NCBI GenBank assembly: GCA_003640385.1 | Contig: RCAB01000001.1 | Span: 372,001 to 436,000, forward strand | From: Setaria digitata | Lineage: Eukaryota > Nematoda > Chromadorea > Rhabditida > Setariidae | Direction of reading: 5' to 3' | DNA length: 64,000 nucleotides | In this document: one piece after another, positions 53,641 through 64,000 of the stretch | How positions within the stretch are numbered: position 1 is the stretch's first letter | How the letters are laid out: every line of letters starts with the position of its first letter | Program-made: the position numbers and the translations under genes | Notes under the pieces: generated by a model | Databases searched by the model: none | The model's input: only the letters and a program-made list of their open reading frames with translations | Told to the model about the DNA's origin: nothing

Positions 53641-55906
53641 AGATTGGTGGTCAAGAACTGTTACAGTAGATTTTGTATTTTCAGTTCTGATTGCTAGGCA
53701 ATACCTAGAAAGCTCGCTGGCACTCGTTTCATTCTTGTCTCCTTTTGGAATGAGTTAAGTAAATAATTGAATTAGTTAAAAACTAGTGGACGCCAAATCT
53801 TCTTTTTTGCATGTTATTTAGAATAGCAATTAGGAAATGAAAGTGCTTCATGCTTCATTTTTAGTTCATTTTTTATACATTCTCAAGGATCTTTTTTTTA
53901 ATTCGAGTACGCGCTTGATTTTTGTTTAGACTAACTCTTTATGTTGCTCAATGGTCTCATTAATTTACTATGTGCATAAACTGACTAATATTTTCGTTAT
54001 TTTTTCTCATATGGGAACATTTTTTTTCACCATTTTCAAGAAACCCGTCTGGATTGCATGATGATCCGTTTCGTTTTGTGAGTCGTATATGTATGTTGCG
54101 TCAATTCCATCTGTGCCTTCCGTGCGTGAATTTAAATTGGTCTCGCTTTGCTGTATGCTGTTTCTTGACCTTGTTTTGTAAAATGACTTCATGGAGGAGC
54201 CACTTCTGTAAAGCATCATGAGCAATAAATTCATTTTGACAGCTCTTTACATTTCTGAATAGTAATCTTTGAGAATTTCCATCCCGGTTCCTCTTAAAAC
54301 TAAGGTTTTGACCATAAAAGGATTAATGTGACAACTAATTTCGTGAAAATCAAGGAGAGAGCTGAGGAGGAGGGAACTCTCTAGTTATTGCTGAAGATAT
54401 CTATGTAGAATACATTAGTAGAACAAATGAACTGCGTTGATTAAGGTATGTATTTTTCAGATAATAGATGTAGTGTGGTGGGAAAAGACTGGGAACACAT
54501 TTTTCACCGCTGATTATAGGACTTCTTTTCAGTCAATATATATTAAATTTCTGAACCTCAGTTGGAAATACTAAATCGATGATGACATTTATAAAACAAA
54601 TTATTCAGATAGATTTTTAAGAATAAAATGCGTGGTAGTGGAAGGGAGGCAGTAATGGAAGTACAGCGTATTGATCAGTTAGAAAGTAATTACTAGTCAA
54701 CTAATATCTATTAATAACCTCAGATGATCAGTTCACAAAATACTTGGTGCGAAAATATTTTTTACAAACGATTTCTAACAAGGTTGAAGGCCACGAATGT
54801 GGAACCTTAAGACTGCGCGTTATGAAGCAGCTTCAAATTACAAATCATTCATTTGAATTTATTTGTGTTTGATTCTTAGATAAAACCAATTCCTGCTGAC
54901 TTTTCCTTGGACCGCATTATTCTTTATTTTTAGTTCAGTACCTGTCCTTTTTGGAATCTGTTTTCTTCGAGTAGCTAAAACGCTCAGCTTATTTTCCGTT
55001 AAGGAGAACGATGGATTTGATAAGTTGCAAGGTTAACTATGCTTTCATATATTTTTCAATCTTAAACGTTACCTTGAAGGTTGGGAACTATTCCCCTTCC
55101 GAAATTGATATCTACACGGGTTTCATTAAATTACGGGTACTGATGGTACTAATGAAGAAAACAAGGACATCTGAAGGCATTTTGAATAGCTATATTGCGA
55201 GAAAAATAATTTCTCGAGACTAACGATGTTTCAAGTTTCACTAACTCAAGAGATTGGAGTATACACTTTTCTTTCTTTGAAGTATGAAAGAAAAAGATTG
55301 CTAACATATTGCTAACTACTACAGTCGTAGTACTTAGGGATATGTATTAAATTAGAATAAGAATTAAGATTACGTACAGGAAGGGGATGAGCCATGAATC
55401 TATACGTCTCCATTGCAACACTATACATAACATGCTTTAATACGCAAGTACCACTTCTTGGTTTTAGGGAGAGTGAGTTTTTATTTCAGGCTGAATCGCG
55501 CCCATTGCATAATGGGACTAAATTTCTGTAAACTTCGGTTAAGTTCGCCATTCGTATATGTTCGATGACGGTTAAAAGTGTTCAACCCCGTTTGGAATGT
55601 GTTGTTAAAGGTATGCAGCTGCAAGTGTATATGGTTTATTTGTCATTTTACTCCCATTCTGCTCTATAGGAATATCATTATGGAAGTTCTGATATCGCTT
55701 CTTATCCCTGTCATATCGAAATCGTTAGCGCTCATTTTGTACAGATCATGGTAGCTGAATGATCAAAATTTTAGAGAACCGACCGCTTAGAGTTATTAAC
55801 GTTATTTATTACTTGGATTCAGCATTTCCGACTTTAATTTTGCCAGTCTACATCTCTTCGTTATTTTATACATTTAAATTCAAGCTAAATATTTGCAGAT
55901 ACAGTC
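53641..55906. other. Intergenic region
   Basis: Upstream region of the PP2C gene. Short frames (for example 54007-54234 minus and 55011-55223 plus) lack splice context or recognisable motifs. Confidence 0.5.
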
Positions 55907-58900
55907 ATGGGACAAACATTGAGTGAGCCTGTTACAACGAAGGAAACTGCTTCTTGTGCTAATTTGTTTTATAAAATAGGTAGCTCATGTATGCAGGGAT
56001 GGAGAATTAGTGAGTTATTTTCCAATTTGTTGCCTTGAAACCTGCAAAAGAAATTACTTTTCTGCCTTATTCTGCCTTACACTTACTTTCTTCTCAATTT
56101 ATTTAGGCGAGTTGGATTTTACAGATATGGAAGATGCCCATATTCATCTGTTAGCCGTGCCAGATGACACTCAAGCGGCCTTTTTTGCGGTTTATGATGG
56201 ACACGGTGGTTCTAAAGTATCACATTATGCCGGCATTCATCTTCATAAACTTATCGCTACTAATACACACTATGGTTATTTTCATTATTTTCTTTAGTTG
56301 TTATGGGTGATCTAGATTGAAAAAAGTGAGTATTATATGAGGTGATTAGTATGAATTCGTTTTGTTCTGGTAGCATTTTAGAATCCGGTTGTTTTCATAA
56401 GCTTTAATGTAAGCTGTGTTGCTTATAGGCAGTTTTTGTCCTTTATACTGCCATTATGAATAAAACAATGGCGCTTTTTAACATATTACTTCAGATTTGT
56501 CTTTTTGCTTTTCCATTGCTTCTTTTATGCAGGTAATATGTTCCATTCTATGTAGTTTGCAGTTGATGGTAATATAGAAGAAGCAATAAAGCAAGGTTTT
56601 TTGGCTTTGGATGAAAAAATGCGAAACGATGATGAAATGCGGGATGACATGTCGGGTACAACGGCTGTGGTTGTTCTAATCAAAGATAAGAAAATTTATT
56701 GTGGTTCGTTAATTAAAATGATTGGTATCAATATAAAGCTTCATTTTCATTTATATCATTTTTTCTTCTATTTCTCTCTGTCTTTCTTAACCTTCTGTAT
56801 GAACAAAACATTAAGAACAACAGTTAATTTTTTTCCTAATGTTTCATTTTCAACAATGAAATTGATTGGTTTTAGGCAATGTGGGTGATTCAAGGGCTGT
56901 AGCGTGTGTTAGTGGTGCAGCATATCCATTAAGCTTTGATCATAAGCCAGCTAATGAAAGTGAAGCAAGGCGAATTGTCGCTGCCGGTGGTTGGGTTGAA
57001 TTCAATCGTGTAAATGGCAATTTAGCTTTATCTCGAGCTCTGGGTGATTTCGCGTTCAAAAAAAATGATCATAAATCTCCTGAAGAGCAAATCGTGACTG
57101 GTATGTTTGCACAGTTTCCTATCTCTAAAGCTAATTTCATTTAATCATTGATACAATTAATACCGTGTTTAATTTCGAATTTTCCTTTAGAAACATATAA
57201 GGTATGAAGAATAATTAAAACATACATTTTTATCAAAATATATTTTTTTAAAGCATGTCCTGATGTTACGGTGTGTGACTTGACATATGACCATGAATTC
57301 ATTATTCTGGCTTGCGATGGGATTTGGGATGTTATGTCAAATCAGGAGGTAGTGGAGTTTTGCAGAGATAGGTTGGCTGCTGGTCGTGAACCTGAAGCCG
57401 TAAGTTATTTTGTGTCATTATTACATTTTTGCTACGAATCTTTGCATCTGCAATTTCCTTCCTCATCTACTGCATGAAACACAAAGTGCCTTTGAGCTTT
57501 TTTCTATTTCTTTTACCGCTTCTGATGTTTTAGCTTCCTTTTTTTCCTATTCACATATTTCACTTTATGTTTCGTTTTATTTCTGTTTTGATAACAAAAA
57601 ATCATTTGACATATTCTGATTTAGAATCTTTTTGCTCCCACTGTCATTTTCCTTATACTTTTTCTTCCTTATTACTGCTCTACATCAGTGATTGACCCGA
57701 AATTAAATTTTCTTCAATCTCCATAGTCTAGCTATTATTTCCGAAAGAATTTTGTTCTGCAAAGAAAATTCTTTTGGAGGTGAAGATTCCAAAGTTCATA
57801 TTGATGAAATTCAATTTACATGGAAGTAGCAGTTGGATCAATTATCAGTGGTTGTTTTTCAGTATGTCTTTCAGTTTTATTTTGGCTGATGCTAACTGCT
57901 GAACAAATTTTTAAGCGCATTTTTTGAATTATATCACGAATTTATGTTGAACCTTGATTATATCATGATGTAGCAAACTTTTGCTTGGATTGTTTGTTTA
58001 ATAAAAAAGGCGAATCAGATCTGTAATGTTAATAAAGTAGTGTAAGAATGTTGCCACTTTTACGAATTTATGAGGTAATTTTCAAGTTCCTTACTATTTC
58101 AGCTTACATCAATTTGACTTTTAATTAATTAATAATTAAAAACGCCTGTCCACTCTACTGATATTGAATAGAATTTCATGTACCATTTTATTTCTTTGAC
58201 TATTCATTCATACATACTGCTTTAGGTATGTTTTTTGTAGCTTACTAGTTTGCATATTTTGCCTCCAACTGTAGCCTGACTTTTTTTTTCCTAAATGACC
58301 ATCCCTCTGATGGTACAAAAACAACAGTTCTTATTCCTTTAGATTAAAAGGAGTTGTAAGCAGCCATTTGTTATATCCAGTCAGAATTAATTGTGGTTTA
58401 ATGCTGCAGAATTTTTTTTTTTTTTACTTTTTTTGACATAATGTTTGGTTTTTTATATTAAAGCGTTTCAACAGTATATTTCAGTATTAGATCCATCATT
58501 TTCTACGTTTTCTTGGTGGTCATAATTTTAGTTAGTGCAGCTTGGTAATTGTAGATTTGTGAAGAACTTCTTTCGAGATGTCTGGCACCAGATTGTCAGA
58601 TGGGTGGACTTGGCTGTGATAATATGACTGCAGTTTTGGTTTGTTTGCTACAAGAAGATACACCAGAAAGATATATAGCACGTTGTTCACGAAAACCTAT
58701 TGAATCTGCAGCTGATAATGGAACTGGTCTTGAAAGTGAAACATATGTCACTCCGCAGCCGTCACCTATTGGAGCCGAACCCAATGAGGTAATATTAGAA
58801 AAGTCCAGGTTGATTTTTTTTCAAGCTATTGAAATGTTAACAGTTTACTAACTATTAAGCAAATTCATCAGGCCGCAAAAATGCTACCATACCCAACACT

Positions 58901-59144
58901 TGATATCTTCCTTTTTTGTTCTTTGTATCCGATTTTTCTCCCACATACATATATATTCTGATTCTTTAATAACTGTGATTGTTATCGAAGTTTTCAGGAG
59001 CTGCTGTTACCACATCAAGGCTGTGTCAGCAAACAAAATATAACAACAAGCGAACAGGAAATCTCTAATAGCGAAAAGCCTTCACAAGAACTTATCATTC
59101 AGCTGGATAAAACGAAATCAAATAATCAAAATTCAGTAAGCTAA
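55907..59144 (+). CDS. PP2C (PPM) family Mg/Mn-dependent Ser/Thr phosphatase, PPM-2-like
   Basis: Exons 55907-56009, 56125-56274, 56563-56703, 56876-57100, 57254-57399, 58555-58788 and 58998-59144 give 381 residues. The N-terminus [19 protein letters not shown] closely resembles C. elegans PPM-2; Gly2 is a likely N-myristoylation site, implying membrane association. PP2C motifs are intact: MQGWRINMEDAH (30-40), AVYDGHGG (Asp59), [45 protein letters not shown] (Asp228) and CDNMT (Asp277). The metal-binding aspartates are present, so it should be active. The Ser/Gln/Asn-rich tail after residue 300 is variable. A second acceptor 18 bases upstream of the second exon would insert six residues into the QGWR-MEDAH motif. 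The start lies eight bases after an ATTTGCAG acceptor. The final SVS-stop contains GTAAGC, so a longer spliced tail is possible. Confidence 0.94.
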
Positions 59145-60601
59145 TGACATTACTTATCAAGGAAGCTCAAACTATTAATTTTCTTTTCCTTCTTAAACCT
59201 CATCGTATTTAAATGTGTTGTTTTTGACCATTATGGATTGAAATAATTTTTGATTGGTATTGTCTTTAACATTTAATTAGCTAAGAATAGAAATTCTTTT
59301 TGAAACGGAGTATCTTTGTTATATCGTATCTCCTAAATAAGAGGATCATTCATGATTGTACCATATGATGGATAATTTACACCATTACGTTGATTTTAAT
59401 GAATTTTTGATTTACATTCTGGATAATTTAACGTACTATATTCGATTTTAGTTAGACTCTTGATTTTCTGCATCAATTTGTTGTTATAAAAGAAAATGAT
59501 GCCAGCAGAGAAGTTCCTTAGCAAAAACTCGCTTCAATTATACTAAAACATTACCACTTTGCAGTTTCCCTTCGTTAATGTTTGTGTCGCATTTGTTTTT
59601 GTGTCTTTTTTCCCAGTGTATGACATGATCGCGGTGCATTTTCATCACTTTCATTCATGTCACCGCTAGTCAGTCTTTTAAGGACATTCACTCCTTGGAA
59701 ATCTTCCTTTGTGTTTATAAGGTGTATGTTATTCTAAATAGGCAAATTAAAAGTATTCTAAAATGAAACTATAAATTGAAAACTACCCGAATGAAATTTT
59801 TACTTCACACTGTTGTTTTTGGGAACAGTGTCTTCATTTTCTGGATCGTCAATCGCGCTGGCCCTACAGTGACAACAGAATGCTTTTTCAATTTCTTTCC
59901 AAACATTTTGTTTTTCACAATGCATTAAAATGAACTAGTGAGCACCGAATTCTGTACAAGTAGAATCTATGCATTTCAACTCAGGTAACCTATTCGCTAT
60001 TTTTTGCTTTTGATAAAACTAATTTCCACTTCACCTTTCTCCACTCTCGTGTTTACTAATTTTTATTAGATCTGGAAAATTCTGGGGAACATTTCTTGAC
60101 GTTTCTCCAACATTTTTTAACACAATTTGTATGGCTTCTTCCGTTATGTGGAACCAACCGTGTTCCTTACATATGCATTAGCATGATTGCAGCTTAAACC
60201 CTTTTTTAAAGTGAGAAATGCTAACATTCTGTTAAATAATATATTCATTTACTTGCTTTTAATTGTTTTTATTTCTTCCATTCCGACTTTTCTGTTGTAT
60301 AAAGGCAATGTTGAAGCTTGAATTTTCGTGCGGTCAAATAGATCATTTTTTTTTTTTTTTTTTTTAGAATAAGAATCATTTCAAAATTAAACAGCTAATT
60401 CAAGATGCTATCTGATGCTTTTTAGTGGATCAGGCATAGAAAGAACACAAAAAAATTCCAAAATCATGGGGTGAATTTCTTCCCTTCCTTCATTCCTTTC
60501 TTCAGTTGCTACGTCTGCAATTTTTATTAGATTAGAAAAAAACATTTCTTGGAAAATCTCACAAGAGATTTTCGTGTTATAACTTTAACTGGTATATGAA
60601 C
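59145..60601. other. Convergent intergenic region
   Basis: 3' flanks of the PP2C gene (plus) and HIBCH (minus). AT-rich with a poly-T run at about 60343-60365. No exon or RNA gene supported. Confidence 0.5.
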
Positions 60602-63256
60602 TCACCAATTTTGTGGTTTGGACTCGCTGATAACCAATTCCTCATCTTCGGGAAGAGGCGCAAAATACTCATCCGTCATTTCATCTGTAACTTCTTCTAT
60701 ACTAGACGGTTTCCACTTTGGTTTTTGATCCTTATCAATAAGAACTGAAACTAATATATTTATGGCAACAGTATTCGGAAGTAAAACCTTTACTTGGACT
60801 GGCAACTTCTGTTCTCTACGACATCAGCTGTAAATTTGCAAAAAAAAAAAAAAAAAAAAATACTTGCTCTGCAACCCTCATGAAAATCATGGTTCTTCAT
60901 AAAATGCTGGGAGAGACGATATTCCATTGCGAAGACCTCGGGAAACCGCATTTTCAAACCAATTTGCAACTGTCGTAAAGTTACTTTTAGTGATATCGGA
61001 CTCTGAATTATTCAGCCATGAATCGCTACTTAAACATAGTGTAAAGTGAATTTTTTTATGCATTGAAAACAATACCTTTTTTAGAAGAATACCGAACTGC
61101 TTTTTGCCAAAATCGTCTTCGTTCCGCAATTTTTTGAAAATCGATTCTACTGTTTTACTGCTAAATATATAATCAATTTGTGCAAGCCGTTCCTCGAGAC
61201 TAAACTTGGGTAGTTCACCCTCCTTCGTATGATATTTATACAAAATGCTGTCTATCTTTCCTGCAGAAAACAATTTATTATCCAGACTGAGCAATTCTTC
61301 TTCAAGATCCTTCAATTTTTCCGATGGAACCTAAAAACTGACGCAAATTAAAGTCCTCCTTTTATCAAAGAAATATAGAGGAAAATAAAGAATCACAAAT
61401 TACACCATTTGAAACTTTTGTAAGCTTTACATAGAATCTCAATAGCAAACAAAAAATTTCTTGATTATGACAGTCATAAAACAAAAACACTACTACTAAA
61501 ACTTACAAAGTGGGTGGCAAGACCGATATGGTAAGCATCGGCACCTGTTACTCGATATCCCGTAAGTGCCATAAATTGACCTAAACTGTACGGTAATCGT
61601 GACAAAAAAAATGTTCCTGGAAATATCACGTATATTATACTGACTGCCCCATGAAAAAATAAACATATGAAATAATATCAGTAAAGAGTAAAATAAATAA
61701 TATAGGAGTACAACAAATAATATAATGTAAACGAAAAAATGCAAGCATAAAATAACCAAGTGTAAGAAAATTATAATACCCCCGACATCAGGAAAGAGGC
61801 CAATAGCAGTTTCAGGCATTGACAGTATCGTTCGTTCTGTTGCTATCCTGTACTTACCGTGAAGACATAGACCACAACCCTAAAGATTTCAAATTTATCG
61901 GAATCTGTTACTGACTGAGCAGCAGCCTCATATGAGGCAGTGCATGCTTTCTCATAATAAAACATGCTATGTTATGAACGGTATGTCGATATAAAAAAAA
62001 TCCCACAAAAACAATGACACTGATAATGCCACATCATTCATTGTAAAAAGGCTTACCCCTCCCATTGTGATGCCGTCCATGATCGCAATATACGGTATTT
62101 TTAAAACACCGATTAAATGATTCATCGCGTATTCTTCGCGAAAAAAATCTTTATATATCGTATTTGATGGATCATTAGCTCGAGCCGAACGTGACACGGC
62201 TAAGAATCAAAATTAAAAGAAAGAGCAAAACAATTTATGATTCACAGAGTTTTAAGCAGAAATTACATCATTTAATTTTAATTAAAACAAAATCACAAGA
62301 AAAAAGAAATGAAATGTCGTTGATTAAGAAAACTACGCTTACCAATAACGTCACCACCGGCACAAAAAGCCTTGCCACCTGCTCCTTTGATAAGTATGAA
62401 CGGCACATTTGGGTTGTTATTGAACCTCTAAAAGAATACTGATAGTCACATCTTATCTACATAATTATAACATATTCCCCATATTTGCATTGCTTTAAAA
62501 CTAATGGCCGTTATTCTTATAAGAAACAAATGTAACTACTTTTATGGCCCAAAGTGTACATAGTTATATACTTTGTAATTTCTGCACTGTAATTCTCAGC
62601 TTAAATTTAGGCACCTTGACTCGGGAATACATAATATGATCCATGTGGGCGGCAGGTCCCAAAGGCGTTGAGGCAATGATGACCGTTCCAAACATGAAAA
62701 ATAAGTCCCATAAAAGCATATGTATTTCAACCGAGAACCTGTAGATAAGACTTTGACAAACTACGAAGAATCAGAAAATCTTTTCCTTCGATAAAATTCG
62801 CTAATCGATTCTGAGTCAGCCTCCTTCCTATATCCAATATGATGAAGTTGGTTCGCTTGCTAATTATTAAGTAGAATGCTACAACAAACCTTCAGCATTG
62901 GATACAGCTTGCGCACCATGTTGAGATTTAACGCATTTAAAGCTCTTGGTCGATTTAAGGTCACAATTAGCTTGCCATTTATGTTGTCCGCTAATATTTC
63001 TTTGTCAACTCCAACTGACAACAACTGAAAAAAATGGAGTAACCACTGTGACATCTAGCTGAAAACCTTCAATACAGAAATTAAAGTCCGTTAGGAATGA
63101 TAACAAAAATATTGAAAAAGGATATATTATCTAGAAATGAGTGTAAAGTAGTATATTTATTCTATTATTTGGGGGGAGGGCAAATAAGGATAAGAATACA
63201 ACCTTTTTGATTGTATTAAATGGAAAACGTTGCTGTAACGAATTTTGGAGTACCAT
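60602..63256 (-). CDS. 3-hydroxyisobutyryl-CoA hydrolase, mitochondrial (HIBCH)
   Basis: Mitochondrial valine catabolism: it hydrolyses 3-hydroxyisobutyryl-CoA to 3-hydroxyisobutyrate and CoA. It belongs to the crotonase superfamily. Exons 63256-63203, 63024-62890, 62427-62343, 62199-62057, 61879-61780, 61616-61507, 61330-61076, 61002-60864 and 60744-60602 give 387 residues, matching human HIBCH (386). The N-terminus ([18 protein letters not shown]) is basic with no acids, as for a mitochondrial presequence. Then come [18 protein letters not shown], the oxyanion-hole segment [14 protein letters not shown] (76-89), [12 protein letters not shown], the catalytic region [14 protein letters not shown] (Glu162, Asp170), [30 protein letters not shown] and [15 protein letters not shown]. 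An acceptor lies 25 bases before the start. The stop codon overlaps a strong donor (GTGAGTT), so a longer splice form cannot be excluded. Confidence 0.95.
60839..60860. repeat. Poly-A run
   Basis: About 22 consecutive A bases in the last HIBCH intron, next to the donor of the preceding exon. Confidence 0.9.
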
Positions 63257-64000
63257 TGTTCCATGAAGATATTTCGGAAGCTGAAGGATAAAATTAAAAT
63301 ATATTTGAAAGTTAAAGCCCGAGAAATAATAAACTTAAACTTTTGTTCAAATAGAGTCCAGAAATCTAAACAATTTCACTCAGAATAACTGGAAAACATT
63401 CTTTCCAACGTAAAGAGAGAAAGCTGAATATCTTTTAGTTATTCGAAAGTTTCTACATAGGTGACACAACCGGTTGTTCTCATACATCGAAATTATTAAA
63501 GATTTTGTAATAAAAAGTTGCTTTCTCGCAGTACCAGCTAATGAGTGGGATCATAGCTTAAGTCAGATTGTTTTTAGTCGATTGCGTTTCAAAGTTTTGT
63601 CAAACTGCCGAGAGGTTTTCAAAGCAATGTTTTTCGCCTTAATACAGCAGAGCACGTATTCTTCAAAATTTACTAAATTTGTTAAGAAGTGAAGCTGGCA
63701 GAGAAAAACAAACTTGGAAGACACAGAGCAACTTTCACACACCCGAAGCCTCAATGCCACACATTATTGATGTTCACATCTTATATGACAATTAAAAGAG
63801 ACAAATTTCAAAACGCAAGCTAAAAATCGCTGACGATTTTCGACCCTCGCTCAGTTTGAAACTTGAGATTGCATGCAGGGTAGAAACCGGGATATCATAG
63901 TGACCGAGATTGCAGACCTAAAATACGTTGCGTAGAGGAACTGATGAGGATTGGGTGTGTGGTGGTGGGGAGAAGGATCGGTTGAACTGTATCGAAGGCA
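63257..64000. other. Upstream region of HIBCH to window end
   Basis: Probably the HIBCH promoter. The last 200 bases are less AT-rich (G-rich stretch GTGGTGGTGGGGAG near 63960). No exon is supported. Confidence 0.4.

Noticed and set aside
60887..61075. HIBCH reading straight through after 61076 with a different C-terminus
   Set aside because: A GTATTG donor at 61075 and an acceptor before 61002 restore the conserved [12 protein letters not shown] and MEYRLSQ segments in another frame.

Overview
The window looks like nuclear DNA of a nematode, probably a spirurid or filarial (clade III) species; I cannot name it. It is AT-rich (roughly one third G+C by eye). Every recognisable gene is broken into many small exons by introns of about 60-700 bases with short pyrimidine-rich TTTCAG-type acceptors. 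Several start codons lie 0-15 bases after such an acceptor with no coding exon before it, as expected for spliced-leader trans-splicing. The nearest relatives I recognise are animal housekeeping proteins: the PP2C gene has the N-terminus of C. elegans PPM-2, and one gene carries an MSP (major sperm protein) domain. Nothing bacterial, viral or clearly transposon-derived was seen. Exon joins were worked out by hand from reading frame, splice signals and remembered family sequence; for most genes the exon lengths sum to a whole number of codons.

Layout. 1-12 kb, plus strand: the 3' part of a ZNF622/Rei1-type ribosome-biogenesis zinc-finger gene, then UDP-glucose pyrophosphorylase with two candidate first exons. 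13.6-14.3 kb, minus strand: a small, unrecognised, probably tail-anchored protein. 16.8-27.8 kb, minus strand: SPOUT1-type RNA methyltransferase, phosphatidylserine decarboxylase and cytosolic seryl-tRNA synthetase, head to tail with short gaps, a candidate operon. 28.7-29.5 kb, plus strand: MSP-domain gene. 30.1-36.1 kb, minus strand: an RSKR/SGK494-like AGC kinase followed by a PP1-type phosphatase. 36-41 kb: mostly empty, with one candidate secreted cysteine-containing protein. 41.3-43.5 kb, minus strand: TMEM165/GDT1 Golgi cation transporter. 44.9-50.9 kb, plus strand: an unrecognised 373-residue protein, then proteasome subunit RPN7/PSMD6. 52.0-53.6 kb, plus strand: an unrecognised 236-residue basic, serine-rich protein. 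55.9-59.1 kb, plus strand: PP2C phosphatase. 60.6-63.3 kb, minus strand: mitochondrial 3-hydroxyisobutyryl-CoA hydrolase.

The genes do not form one pathway. Most are constitutive functions: ribosome maturation, tRNA charging, RNA modification, sugar-nucleotide, phospholipid and valine metabolism, and protein turnover. Three signalling enzymes (kinase, PP1, PP2C) lie among them. No clearly new multi-gene system was found. The points most worth checking are a seryl-tRNA synthetase exon with non-standard splice sites at both ends, the two candidate UGP first exons, the unrecognised genes, and the candidate secreted peptide.
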